DNA from: Tropicimonas sp047971885
GTDB lineage: Bacteria; Pseudomonadota; Alphaproteobacteria; Rhodobacterales; Rhodobacteraceae
Length of the DNA stretch: 64,000 nucleotides
Assembly: GCF_047971885.1 (NCBI RefSeq)
Contig: NZ_JBKEAE010000124.1
Coordinates: 1 to 64,000 of the forward strand
Direction of reading: 5' to 3'
Each line of letters opens with the position of its first letter. Position 1 is the stretch's first letter. The notes under the pieces are model-generated. The model searched no databases. It was not told the DNA's origin and worked only from the letters and a program-made list of their open reading frames with translations. Shown here piece after piece: positions 7,506 through 16,274 of the stretch. The position numbers and the translations under genes are program-made.

Positions 7506-9589
7506 AACCTGCGGTAAAAGACCTTTTCAACCCGACCGTTCTTCTGACGATCGCGCTGATGGCCGTTATCGTGATGATGGTCCTGCCCATGCCTGCCTGG
7601 GTGCTCGACGTCGGGCTTGCGATTTCGTTCTCACTCGCCATTCTCATCTTCACGGTGACCCTGTTCATCGAGCGTCCGCTCGATTTCTCCGCGTTCCCCA
7701 CCATTCTTCTGGCGTCGCTGATGCTCAGGCTCTCGCTGAACGTTTCCTCGACCAAGCTCATCATCGGGCAGGGTCACACCGGAACGGACGCCGCCGGCAA
7801 TGTGATCCAGGGCTTTGCGATGTTCGTGATGGGGGGGAGCGTTTTTCTCGGGCTTGTCGTCTTCTGCGTCCTGATGATCGTCAATTTCGTGGTCATCACC
7901 AAGGGCGCCACCCGCATGGCCGAGGTCGGGGCGCGTTTCGCGCTCGACGGCATGCCCGGCAAGCAGCTTGCCATCGACAGCGACATGTCGGCGGGCGCCA
8001 TCGATCACGCCGAGGCCAAGCGCCGGCGCGAGATCGAACAGGCGGAAACCACCTTCTTCGGATCGCTCGACGGGGCATCGAAATTCGTCAAGGGCGATGC
8101 CATCGCGGGTCTGCTGATCACCATCCTGAACCTGATCGTCGGGCTGACGATGGGGCTGGCCGTCCACCACATGCCGATCGGCCGGGCGCTCGAAACCTAT
8201 GCGATCCTGACGGTTGGAGACGGGCTCGTCTCGCAGATCCCGGCAGTGATCATCTCGGTCGCTTCGGCGCTGCTGCTCGCGCGGGGCGGCGACAAGGGCG
8301 CAACCGATCTGGCGGTATTTTCACAGCTTGGGCGCTACCCTTCGGCGCTTGCGACCGTCGGTGCGCTGATGCTGGTCTTCGCGGCCGTGCCCGGCTTTCC
8401 CACACTGCCGTTTCTCGCCGGATCGACGGCGCTGTTCGCTGCCGCCTTTCACGCCCGTCGCAGGCAAGAGCGCAAGCAGAGCGAAAAGGCCGGGGATGCC
8501 TCGCGCCCGGATCCCGCCACACGATCGCGCTCGATCGGCGATGTTCTCGATCTCGACGACATTCACCTCGAATTCGCGCCCGATCTGGTTTCGATGGTGC
8601 TCGACCCGGCCACCGGTCTGGATACCCGTATCGGCAACATGCGCAACCATGTCGCGGAGTCCTATGGTCTCATCCTGCCCGAGATCAGGCTGACCGATAA
8701 TGCTGCGCTTCCGCCGGGGCGCTATTCCATCCGCATTCACGGCGTCGTTCAGGCCGGGGACCGGCTGCAGCCGGAGCGGCTTCTGGCGTTGCGCTCGTCG
8801 GAAGCGCAGGTACTGCCCCCGGGAGACGATGTGAAGGAGCCGGTCTACGGCGCCCCGGCACGGTGGATTCTTCAACCCGACAGGGAGACGGTGGCTCTGG
8901 CCGGAACCACGATCGTGACGCCGACCGAGGTGCTGGCAACCCATCTTCTCGAGGTAGTCAAGCAGAACTTCCCGCGCCTGCTGACCCTGAAGGCGCTGCG
9001 CCGGCTGCTGAACGAGATGACAAATCTGTCGGACGCGGCGCGCGCCGAGGCGAACCGCAAGCTGATCGACGAACTTGTTCCGGAACGCGTTCCGGTGGAT
9101 CTGTTGCTTTCGGTCCTGCGGCTGCTGCTGGAAGAGCGCGTTTCGATCCGCAACATACCCCTGATCCTCGAGGCGATTGCCGAAGGGCGCGGCGGGCTGG
9201 GCACCGCCGAGGCGATCTGCGAGCATGTGCGGCAACGGCTCGGGTTTCAGATCGTGTCGGAACTGCGCCGCCATGACGGAACGCTGCCGCTGATCCAGCT
9301 TGCCCCCGAATGGGAGGATCGCTTCATCGCCTACCAGATAGACGGAGCGGCCGGACAGGAGGATGTTGCGCTGCCGCCGGACGATTTTGGCCGCCTTGCC
9401 AGCGGTGTTGCCGACCGCATGGCGCGCGCCGCCGAAAACGGCGTATACCCGGCACTGATAACCTCGACACGCCGGCGCAGGTTCCTGTCCAACGTGCTGG
9501 GTGCAAAGGGCATCAATTCGCCGGTCCTGTCCTTCGAGGAACTCGGCTTCGATGCCCGTCCCGCCATGGTCGGAACGGTGCCCGCTTGA
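7502..9589 (+). CDS. flhA: Flagellar export gate protein FlhA
   Basis: Core inner-membrane component of the flagellar type III export gate. 695 aa, normal for FlhA. The start is taken as TTG at 7502, overlapping the transglycosylase stop (TTGA); it gives the expected short lead (MKPAVKDLFNP) before the first membrane helix. About eight membrane segments fill residues 15-320, including the conserved FHIPEP-region sequence KGATRMAEVGARFALDGMPG. The cytoplasmic nonamer domain follows from about residue 335, with ESYGLILPEIRLTDN. No strong Shine-Dalgarno precedes the TTG, so it probably depends on translational coupling. Confidence 0.96.
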   Translation: MKPAVKDLFNPTVLLTIALMAVIVMMVLPMPAWVLDVGLAISFSLAILIFTVTLFIERPLDFSAFPTILLASLMLRLSLNVSSTKLIIGQGHTGTDAAGNVIQGFAMFVMGGSVFLGLVVFCVLMIVNFVVITKGATRMAEVGARFALDGMPGKQLAIDSDMSAGAIDHAEAKRRREIEQAETTFFGSLDGASKFVKGDAIAGLLITILNLIVGLTMGLAVHHMPIGRALETYAILTVGDGLVSQIPAVIISVASALLLARGGDKGATDLAVFSQLGRYPSALATVGALMLVFAAVPGFPTLPFLAGSTALFAAAFHARRRQERKQSEKAGDASRPDPATRSRSIGDVLDLDDIHLEFAPDLVSMVLDPATGLDTRIGNMRNHVAESYGLILPEIRLTDNAALPPGRYSIRIHGVVQAGDRLQPERLLALRSSEAQVLPPGDDVKEPVYGAPARWILQPDRETVALAGTTIVTPTEVLATHLLEVVKQNFPRLLTLKALRRLLNEMTNLSDAARAEANRKLIDELVPERVPVDLLLSVLRLLLEERVSIRNIPLILEAIAEGRGGLGTAEAICEHVRQRLGFQIVSELRRHDGTLPLIQLAPEWEDRFIAYQIDGAAGQEDVALPPDDFGRLASGVADRMARAAENGVYPALITSTRRRRFLSNVLGAKGINSPVLSFEELGFDARPAMVGTVPA

Positions 9590-10356
9590 ACGGGGATCTT
9601 GCCGCCCTTCTCGACCTTGGCACCGCCGCCGTTCTGCATGGCGCGGCAATCTTCGTTCGCATCGGGGCAGGCCTCGTGCTGCTTCCGGCGCTTGGTGAGA
9701 CCACGGTATCGGTACGGGTGCGGGTGTCGCTTGCGCTGGCACTGACGGTGTTCGTCGGTCCGGCGGTTCCGGCCGGCCCGGCGCCCGACGGTTCCGCCGA
9801 AATGGTCAGGCTGCTGTTCACCGAATCGCTGATCGGCCTTGCATTCGGGTTCGCCTTCCGCGTCATGGTCAATGCCCTGCAGATGGCCGGCTCGATGATC
9901 GCGCAATCGACCTCGCTGTCGCAGCTTTTCGGCGGTGCGGGTGGCGAGCCGCTTCCGGCCGTGGGCCATCTGCTTGTCATCTCCGGCCTGGCGCTTGCCA
10001 TGCTGACCGGGCTTCATGTCACGATCGTCGAACGTCTGATCGAAAGTTACCACCTCTTCCCCGCCGGCACGCCGCTTGCCTCCGGACAGACGGCGGAGTT
10101 TGTGGTCGGGCACGTGGCGCGGGCATTTTCGCTTGCCTTCTCGCTCGCAGCGCCGTTCGTGCTGGCGGCTTTCATCTACAACCTTGCACTGGGCGCAATA
10201 AACCGTGCGATGCCGCAACTCATGGTCGTGCTTGTCGGCGCGCCGGCGATCACCGGGGCCGGGCTGGTGCTGCTTGCGGTCGCCTCGCCGGTTCTGCTCC
10301 ACGTCTGGCTCGGTACGCTCGCGGCGGTTGCGGCCGATCCGTTCGGAGCTTTCTGA
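9586..10356 (+). CDS. fliR: Flagellar export gate protein FliR
   Basis: 256 aa, very hydrophobic with about six membrane helices, as expected of FliR, which with FliP and FliQ forms the export channel. The start is TTG at 9586, again overlapping the upstream stop as TTGA; no ATG or GTG gives the full N-terminus. Recognisable family sequence includes RIGAGLVLLPALGE near the N-terminus, ESLIGLAFGFAFRVM, and NRAMPQLMVVLVGAP near the C-terminus. The stop overlaps the flhB start. fliP and fliQ are not in this window. Confidence 0.93.
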   Translation: MNGDLAALLDLGTAAVLHGAAIFVRIGAGLVLLPALGETTVSVRVRVSLALALTVFVGPAVPAGPAPDGSAEMVRLLFTESLIGLAFGFAFRVMVNALQMAGSMIAQSTSLSQLFGGAGGEPLPAVGHLLVISGLALAMLTGLHVTIVERLIESYHLFPAGTPLASGQTAEFVVGHVARAFSLAFSLAAPFVLAAFIYNLALGAINRAMPQLMVVLVGAPAITGAGLVLLAVASPVLLHVWLGTLAAVAADPFGAF

Positions 10357-11465
10357 TGGCTGCCGAACAGGACGACAACAAGCAGCACGAACCGAGCCAG
10401 AAAAAGCTCGACGATGCGCGCAAGAAGGGCGAGATACCGAAATCGAACGATATTTCGGTTGCGGTTTCCTATGCGGGTTTTCTGCTTGTCGCGGCGACCT
10501 TCGGCGGCGGGTCTGTTTCGGGTCTCGGGGGTGTTGGCCTGTCGTTCATCGACCCGGTTCGGGGCTTCCGCGCCGCTTTCATCGACCGGATGACTGTGCC
10601 GCCATCGTTCGATCTGCTGGCACAGCTTGGCCGGCTGGTGCTGCCCGCGCTGCTGCTGCCGGCGATTGCGGTGCTTGCCAGCCTGCTTTTCCTGCGCGCG
10701 CTGGTCTTCGTTCCGGACAAGCTGCGCCCCAGATTTTCGCGCATTTCGCCCCTGAGCAACGCGAAGAACAAGTTCGGCCGCTCCGGTCTGTTCGAATTCT
10801 GCAAATCGGCGGCAAAGCTTGTTCTGATCTCGGGGATCATGGCGATGTTCCTGTGGCGGAATGCCGAACAGCTGGTCGGCGCCACGATGCTGCCGCATCT
10901 TGCGGTTGCGACGCGGCTGGGGCGGCTTGCCGTCGAGTTCCTGTCGATCCTGGTGGTTCTTTTCGGGCTGATCGGGGCCATCGATCATTTCTGGCAGGTT
11001 GCCGAACACCGCCGGCGAAACCGCATGTCGCAAAAGGAACTGCGCGACGAGATCAGGGAATCCGAGGGCGATCCCCACATGAAGCAGTCCCGCCGCCGCC
11101 GGGCGCAGGAGATTGCGCTCAATTCGATGTTGTCGGAGGTGCCGGCCGCGGCAGTCGTGGTGGTGAACCCCGAACATTATGCGGTCGCACTCAAGTGGGA
11201 GACATCGTTTTCCGGCGCACCGATCTGTGTGGCCAAGGGGGTGGACGAGATCGCGGCGCGCATCCGCGAGATCGCCAGTGAGAACGGCGTACCGATTCAT
11301 CGCGATCCGCCCTTCGCGCGCGAGCTGCATGCGACCACCGATCCGGGCGACGAGATACGGCCGGAACACTACAGGGCAGCGGCGGCGGCGATCCGTTTTG
11401 CCGAGAGGATGCGGAAGATCGCCCGCGGAAAGATGACGGAGCGGACCGATGCAAAGCCGCGCTAG
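10356..11465 (+). CDS. flhB: Flagellar export switch protein FlhB
   Basis: 369 aa, starting in a TGATG overlap with fliR. FlhB controls the substrate switch from rod/hook to filament export. The N-terminus (QKKLDDARKKGEIPKS) is characteristic. Four membrane helices span about residues 30-215, followed by a linker (KELRDEIRESEGDPHMK) and the cytoplasmic domain. The self-cleavage motif reads Asn271-Pro-Glu-His (VVVNPEHYAVALKW) instead of the usual NPTH; the cleaved Asn-Pro pair is retained. The C-terminus overlaps the next gene by 17 nt. Confidence 0.96.
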   Translation: MAAEQDDNKQHEPSQKKLDDARKKGEIPKSNDISVAVSYAGFLLVAATFGGGSVSGLGGVGLSFIDPVRGFRAAFIDRMTVPPSFDLLAQLGRLVLPALLLPAIAVLASLLFLRALVFVPDKLRPRFSRISPLSNAKNKFGRSGLFEFCKSAAKLVLISGIMAMFLWRNAEQLVGATMLPHLAVATRLGRLAVEFLSILVVLFGLIGAIDHFWQVAEHRRRNRMSQKELRDEIRESEGDPHMKQSRRRRAQEIALNSMLSEVPAAAVVVVNPEHYAVALKWETSFSGAPICVAKGVDEIAARIREIASENGVPIHRDPPFARELHATTDPGDEIRPEHYRAAAAAIRFAERMRKIARGKMTERTDAKPR

Positions 11466-11832
11466 GGAATTGTCACGCCTGCAGCAGATCGCCGAGGCGG
11501 TCTGGCTGGGCAAGAGTCAGGACCTGCGCCGGAAGGCCGCCGAGGAGCGCGAGGTCGCGTGCAAGCTCGCCTCGCTGGCCGATGGCAAGCGGATCAGCAT
11601 CGCCAACCTGTCGGCGGCAGGCAGCGACGGGGCACAACTGGCCGCAACCGCGCGCTGGATGCGCTGGGCGGAACGCGAGCGCCAGCGCCTGAACCGCGAA
11701 CTGGCAAGGCTCAGGGCGGAGAAGCTCGATGTTCAGCAGCGTGCGCGGGCGTCTTTTGGCCGAAACAGCGCGGTGGAGAAGCTGATCGAGCTTGACCGTC
11801 GAAAGACGGCGCAACGGCGTAATCGGGCATAG
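11449..11832 (+). CDS. Coiled-coil protein after flhB, function unknown
   Basis: 127 aa, rich in Arg, Ala, Glu and Leu, predicted mainly helical with strong coiled-coil character (RWAERERQRLNRELARLRAEK). The ATG at 11449 lies inside the end of flhB, so it is translated from the same message. There is no signal peptide or membrane segment. Size, charge and location recall FliJ-type export chaperones, but I see no firm family signature, so this stays a suggestion. It is the last gene of the rightward flagellar transcript; the next gene is convergent and 41 nt away. Confidence 0.65.
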   Translation: MQSRARELSRLQQIAEAVWLGKSQDLRRKAAEEREVACKLASLADGKRISIANLSAAGSDGAQLAATARWMRWAERERQRLNRELARLRAEKLDVQQRARASFGRNSAVEKLIELDRRKTAQRRNRA

Positions 11833-11873
11833 GACGCCATGTCCGGGTTTCTTTGCAGGTCTGGTCACGGCCG

Positions 11874-12920
11874 TCAGCGCGCCGCCCCCTCCAGTTCTTC
11901 GAGCCCCTGCATCGGCGGGGCATCGGGATTGTTGATCGCCTGAATCGCCGCCTGCGCGAGAAAAACGCCGGCGCGATAGACGTTTTCCGGTATCACGATG
12001 ATGTCCTTGCGGATGACGCGCAGGAATGGCACCGCCTCTTTCGTCAGCACCCGAACCTCCTGTTCGACGGAGCGGCCACCGTCCTCGATCGCGGTCACAG
12101 CGGCGATCGCGGCGGTCGACGAGGCGGTGATGACCGCGTCCACCTCCGGCTTCTCGGCCAGCCACCGCGCGACACTTTCCTTTACCTCCCAACTGGGATT
12201 GTCGCTGGAAACAGTGGTTTCGAGATGCAGATCGACCCCGCATTTGCCGGCCTCGTGCCGGGCGCCATGTATCATGTGCCCGCCATAGGTCTGGTTCGGC
12301 GGCCCCGGGACAAGGACGATCGAGCGGCGCCCGAGAGCGGCAAGCCTGCGCACGGCCATCCGCCCGAAGGATTCGTTGTCGAAATCGAAATATGAATGTT
12401 CGGCACCGAGTCTGGTCCGGCCATGGGTGGCAAAGGGAACGCCCCGCTCCAGAAGGTATTTTACCCGCGTGTCCTCGGGGGTGGTCTGATTGAGCAGGAT
12501 CGCATCCGCCGACCGGGTTTCGACGAGATAGGCAACCGGCTCCATGGGGTCCTGATCGGGAAAGTAGGGCGTGATGTTGAGATGGAAGCGGGTGCCGCGC
12601 AGCCCCTCGGCTATCGACGAAATAAGCTGTGCGGTGTGGTTCATTATCTCGTAATGGGTGGCGAGCACGAGGCTGATCACGTTGGTGCGCCCGGTACGCA
12701 GCCGCACGCCGGCGCGATTCGGAACATAGCCGATCTCCTTGGCGACCTGGCGGACGATCCTCTTGGTCTCGTCGCCGATGTCGGGTGCGTCATTTAGCGC
12801 ACGCGAGACGGTTGTCACGGCAAAGCCGCTCAGTCGCGAGACTGTCCTGAGCGTCGGCTTGCCACCCTTGTCCGGTGGTTGCGATACGTTCGGTCCTGTC
12901 CTTTTCGCCACAATTTCCAT
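11874..12920 (-). CDS. LacI-family transcriptional regulator of the sugar locus
   Basis: 348 aa from the ATG at 12920 (MEIVAKRTGPN); upstream in-frame ATGs would add an odd extension. The N-terminal helix-turn-helix reads TLRTVSRLSGFAVTTVSRALND, with the hinge region ending YVPNRAGVRLRTGRTN. A periplasmic-binding-protein-like effector domain fills the rest, with SADAILLNQ and GVPFATHGR typical of the AglR-like branch. It is transcribed away from the sugar operon, the classic arrangement for a local repressor that binds the shared 178-nt intergenic region. The effector is probably a sugar imported or released by the neighbouring enzymes. Confidence 0.9.
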   Translation of the reverse strand: MEIVAKRTGPNVSQPPDKGGKPTLRTVSRLSGFAVTTVSRALNDAPDIGDETKRIVRQVAKEIGYVPNRAGVRLRTGRTNVISLVLATHYEIMNHTAQLISSIAEGLRGTRFHLNITPYFPDQDPMEPVAYLVETRSADAILLNQTTPEDTRVKYLLERGVPFATHGRTRLGAEHSYFDFDNESFGRMAVRRLAALGRRSIVLVPGPPNQTYGGHMIHGARHEAGKCGVDLHLETTVSSDNPSWEVKESVARWLAEKPEVDAVITASSTAAIAAVTAIEDGGRSVEQEVRVLTKEAVPFLRVIRKDIIVIPENVYRAGVFLAQAAIQAINNPDAPPMQGLEELEGAAR

Positions 12921-13034
12921 CCGTTTTCGCGGTTCGGCCCGGGAACTCGCAAGGTGCATGCCGGATCCGCAGATATCCGGCAGCCGCAACGCAACTATCG
13001 TAAATTCCAACAGTGAACCCCGTTTGAAAGTTTC

Positions 13035-13062
13035 TTGCAATGGAAATCTGTATCGTTACAGT
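13035..13062 (+). promoter_or_regulatory. Candidate promoter with LacI-type operator ahead of the sugar operon
   Basis: CTGTATCGTTACAG (13048-13061) is an interrupted palindrome: arms CTGTA/TACAG are perfect and the centre holds CG, the usual pattern of LacI-family operators. A weak -35-like TTGCAA (13035-13040) and -10-like TACAGT (13057-13062) are 16 bp apart, so a bound repressor would cover the -10. It lies 37 nt before the binding-protein start. A second small inverted repeat, GAAAGTTTC, is at 13026-13034. This is sequence inspection only. Confidence 0.4.
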
Positions 13063-13098
13063 GCCGCCCACAGTGATTCAGCTCCAGGGAGGAGAATT

Positions 13099-14337
13099 GT
13101 GAAGACAATCACCGGAATTCTGGCCGCGACCGCGCTGACCGGCGCCAGCGCGGCATATGCCGTCGACCTCGAGGTGACCCATTGGTGGACATCCGGCGGC
13201 GAGGCTGAAGCCGTGAGGGAATTTGCCAAGGCGTTCAACGAACAGACCGAACACACATGGGTCGACGGCGCAGTGGCCGGAGGCGGCAATGTCGCGCGGC
13301 CGATTTTCGTCAGCCGTATTCTCGGCGGCGATCCGATGGGTGCGACGCAGTTCAACCACGGCCGCCAGACCGAGGAACTGATTCAGGCCGGGCTGATGAT
13401 GGATCTGACCGATGTCGCCGAGGCCGAGGGCTGGAAGGATCTCGTCAACCCGCCGTCGCTTCTCGATGCCTGTACGCTCGATGGCAGGATCTACTGCGCC
13501 CCGATCAATATTCACTCGTGGCAGTGGATGTGGTTGTCGAACAAGGCGTTCGAGGATGCCGGCGTGCCGATACCCACCAATTGGGACGAATTCGTCGCCG
13601 CCGGTCCGGCGCTGGTCGCCGCAGGCAAGATACCGCTGGCGATGGGCCAGCAGCCATGGCAGCAGGGCGGTGCGTTCAACGTGATCTTCACCGCAGTCGG
13701 CGGCCCGGAACTGGCCGAGCGGATCATGGGCCAGAAGGATGCCGAAGCGGCCCGCAGCCCCGAATTCCTCAAGGTATGGGAAGCGGCGGCACAAGCGCGC
13801 GAACTGTCGGCCAACTCCAACGTGCAGGACTGGAACCAGGCCACGAACCTTGTCATCACCGGCCAGGCGGGCGGCCAGATCATGGGCGACTGGGCGCAGG
13901 GTGAGTTCGCGCTTGCCGGGCAGAACGCCGGCGACGATTACACCTGCCTGCCCGGGCTCGGGCTCCAGGACGTTCTGGATACCGGGGGCGATGCCATCTA
14001 TTTCCCCGTCAACAGGGATCCGGCGGTGACCGCAGCCCAGAAGGAGCTTGCGGCGCTGCTGCTGAAACCCGACGTGCAGGTGGCTTTCAACGAGAAGAAA
14101 GGCTCGATGCCGGTGCGCGGCGACGTCGACATGGCAAGCGTCAACGAATGCATGAAGAAGGGCCTGGACCTTCTGGCGCAGGGTGGATCGGTGGTTGTGC
14201 CATCGATCGAGCTTCGGCTGTCGGCGGATACGATCGCCGAGATCAACGATCTGGTCACTGAATTCTGGTTCGACCCCTCCTATCCGCCGGAAGAGGCGCA
14301 GGAAGTCTACGCCGACATCATTTCGCGGGCGAAATGA
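13099..14337 (+). CDS. Sugar ABC transporter, periplasmic substrate-binding protein
   Basis: 412 aa from the GTG at 13099, which has AGGGAGGAG 4 nt upstream. The Sec signal peptide is MKTITGILAATALTGASAAYA. The mature protein starts VDLEVTHWWTSGGEAEAV and continues with IYCAPINIHSWQWMW and GAFNVIFTAVGG, typical of cluster-1 (CUT1) extracellular solute-binding proteins of the glucose/oligosaccharide branch (GtsA-like). It would capture a sugar in the periplasm and hand it to the two permeases downstream. The neighbouring glycosidases suggest a beta-linked disaccharide or short oligosaccharide, but the sequence alone does not fix the ligand. Confidence 0.9.
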   Translation: MKTITGILAATALTGASAAYAVDLEVTHWWTSGGEAEAVREFAKAFNEQTEHTWVDGAVAGGGNVARPIFVSRILGGDPMGATQFNHGRQTEELIQAGLMMDLTDVAEAEGWKDLVNPPSLLDACTLDGRIYCAPINIHSWQWMWLSNKAFEDAGVPIPTNWDEFVAAGPALVAAGKIPLAMGQQPWQQGGAFNVIFTAVGGPELAERIMGQKDAEAARSPEFLKVWEAAAQARELSANSNVQDWNQATNLVITGQAGGQIMGDWAQGEFALAGQNAGDDYTCLPGLGLQDVLDTGGDAIYFPVNRDPAVTAAQKELAALLLKPDVQVAFNEKKGSMPVRGDVDMASVNECMKKGLDLLAQGGSVVVPSIELRLSADTIAEINDLVTEFWFDPSYPPEEAQEVYADIISRAK

Positions 14338-14350
14338 TCTGACGACTGCG

Positions 14351-14373
14351 GACCCGGCCCCTGTGGCCGGGTC
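14351..14373 (+). terminator. Stem-loop after the binding-protein gene (attenuator or mRNA stabiliser)
   Basis: GACCCGGCC / GGCCGGGTC form a perfect 9-bp stem with a 5-nt loop (CCTGT), starting 14 nt after the binding-protein stop. It is followed by TTCGTTCC, not a long T run. Such hairpins between the first and second genes of importer operons often protect the upstream message or partly stop transcription, giving excess binding protein over permease. That function is inferred. Confidence 0.6.
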
Positions 14374-14426
14374 TTCGTTCCAGAAACCGACTGGACTCCA
14401 GAAACCCGACTGGCCGGGAGAATGTC

Positions 14427-15353
14427 ATGAGTACTGCCGAAAGCTCCGCCGCGGGGACGGGGAAGACGAGCCGTCCGCCCGCACGACTTCTGAAGAACCT
14501 TACCGCAAAGATCGCCGCGATCCCGATGATGCTGACAGCGCTTGTTGTCTTCGTCGGCTGTACCGTCTGGACGGTCTTTTATTCCTTCACCAGTTCGGGG
14601 CTTCTGCCCTCGCTCGATTTTGTCGGTTTCGATCAGTACGACCGGCTCTGGGGCACCCGGAGGTGGCTTGTCTCGATCAACAACCTGGCGATCTATGGTG
14701 CCTGCATGCTGGTCTTCAGCATGGTCATCGGCTTCACGCTTGCCGCCCTGCTCGACCGCAAGATCCGGTTCGAAGGCGCGTTCCGCACCATTCTCCTCTA
14801 CCCCTTCGCGCTCAGTTTCATCGTTACCGGTCTTGTATGGCAGTGGATTCTCAACCCCGACCTCGGCGTGCAGCACGTGGTGCGCAGCATGGGCTGGGAG
14901 AGCTTCAATTTCGACCCGCTCTACAATGCCGATATCGTCATCTACGGCATCGTCATCGCCGCGCTCTGGCAGGGAACCGGCCTGATCATGGTGATCATGC
15001 TCGCCGGTCTGCGCGGTATCGACGAGGATATCTGGAAGGCCGCCCGCGTCGACGGTATCCCGGTGTGGAAGACCTATGTCTTTGTCATCGTTCCGATGAT
15101 GCGGCCGGTCTTCGTGACCGCGCTGGTGATGATCGCCAGCGGCATCGTCAAGGTCTACGACCTTGTGGTGGCGCAGACCTCGGGCGGGCCGGGTATCGCC
15201 TCGGAGGTGCCGGCGAAATACGTCTACGACCGCATGTTCGGCAGCCAGAACCTCGGCCAGGGTTTTGCCGCATCGACCATGATGCTGCTGATGGTGGCGA
15301 TCATCCTGATCCCCTGGGCCTATCTCGAATTCGGAGGGAAGAAACGTGGCTGA
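14427..15353 (+). CDS. Sugar ABC transporter permease 1 (MalF-like)
   Basis: 308 aa with a cytoplasmic N-terminal extension (about 30 residues) and six predicted membrane helices. The start ATG follows GGGAG. The coupling motif EDIWKAARVDGIPVWKTYVFV is the EAA loop that docks on the ATPase, found in all CUT1 permeases. It is the first of two permeases and corresponds to MalF. The end overlaps the start of permease 2, consistent with equal synthesis of the two subunits. Confidence 0.93.
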   Translation: MSTAESSAAGTGKTSRPPARLLKNLTAKIAAIPMMLTALVVFVGCTVWTVFYSFTSSGLLPSLDFVGFDQYDRLWGTRRWLVSINNLAIYGACMLVFSMVIGFTLAALLDRKIRFEGAFRTILLYPFALSFIVTGLVWQWILNPDLGVQHVVRSMGWESFNFDPLYNADIVIYGIVIAALWQGTGLIMVIMLAGLRGIDEDIWKAARVDGIPVWKTYVFVIVPMMRPVFVTALVMIASGIVKVYDLVVAQTSGGPGIASEVPAKYVYDRMFGSQNLGQGFAASTMMLLMVAIILIPWAYLEFGGKKRG

Positions 15354-16269
15354 TGTGACCGCCTCCGCCGTGCCCGCGACCGGAATGGTCGACGGACCGC
15401 GCGGCCCGAAACCGACCCGCGTCTTCTCGCGCCGCAACATCATGCTCTACGGCACGCTCATCGTGGTGGCGCTCTACTACGCGCTGCCGCTCTACGTGAT
15501 GGTCGTGACCTCGCTGAAGGGCATGCCCGAGATCCGCATGGGCAACATCTTTGCCCCGCCGGTCGAGATCACCTTCCAGCCCTGGGTCAAGGCCTGGGCC
15601 GAAGCCTGCACCGGGATCAACTGCGACGGGCTTTCGCGCGGCTTCTGGAACTCGGTGCGCATCCTCGTGCCGTCGGTGGTGCTGTCGATCGCCGTGGCGT
15701 CGGTGAACGGCTATGCGCTGATCAACTGGAAGTTCAGGGGATCCGAGGTGTTCTTCACCATCCTGATCCTCGGCGCGTTCATCCCCTATCAGGTGATGAT
15801 CTATCCGATCGTGATCCTGCTGCGCGAGATCGGCCTTTACGGATCGCTGTGGGGCCTGATCGTCGTGCACACGATCTTCGGCATGCCGATCCTGACCCTG
15901 CTCTTCCGCAACTATTTCGCCGCCGTTCCCGAAGAACTGTTCAAGGCGGCCCGCGTCGACGGCGCCGGTTTCTGGGGGATCTATTTCCGGGTGATGCTGC
16001 CGATGGCACTGCCGATCTTCGTCGTGGCGATGATCCTTCAGGTTACCGGCATCTGGAACGATTTCCTGTTCGGCGTGATCTACACCAAGCCCGAAATCTA
16101 CCCGATGACGGTTCAGCTCAACAACATCGTCAACTCTGTTCAGGGCGTGAAGGAATACAACGTCAACATGGCGGCGACGCTGCTGACCGGGCTTGTGCCG
16201 CTCTTCATCTACTTCGTTTCCGGCAAGCTGTTCGTGCGCGGCATCGCTGCCGGCGCCGTGAAGGGATAA
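15346..16269 (+). CDS. Sugar ABC transporter permease 2 (MalG-like)
   Basis: 307 aa starting with GTG at 15346, inside the end of permease 1 and preceded by GGAGGG. Six membrane helices are predicted. The EAA loop reads EELFKAARVDGAGFWGIYFRVMLP. The C-terminus (LFVRGIAAGAVKG) is typical of MalG-type permeases. It pairs with permease 1 to form the sugar channel. The ATPase gene begins 5 nt after its stop. Confidence 0.93.
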   Translation: MADVTASAVPATGMVDGPRGPKPTRVFSRRNIMLYGTLIVVALYYALPLYVMVVTSLKGMPEIRMGNIFAPPVEITFQPWVKAWAEACTGINCDGLSRGFWNSVRILVPSVVLSIAVASVNGYALINWKFRGSEVFFTILILGAFIPYQVMIYPIVILLREIGLYGSLWGLIVVHTIFGMPILTLLFRNYFAAVPEELFKAARVDGAGFWGIYFRVMLPMALPIFVVAMILQVTGIWNDFLFGVIYTKPEIYPMTVQLNNIVNSVQGVKEYNVNMAATLLTGLVPLFIYFVSGKLFVRGIAAGAVKG

Positions 16270-16274
16270 TCACC

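Noticed and set aside
11833..11873. Small GGAC-GTCC hairpin between convergent genes near 11.84 kb
   Set aside because: Stem of four pairs only; too weak to call a terminator.
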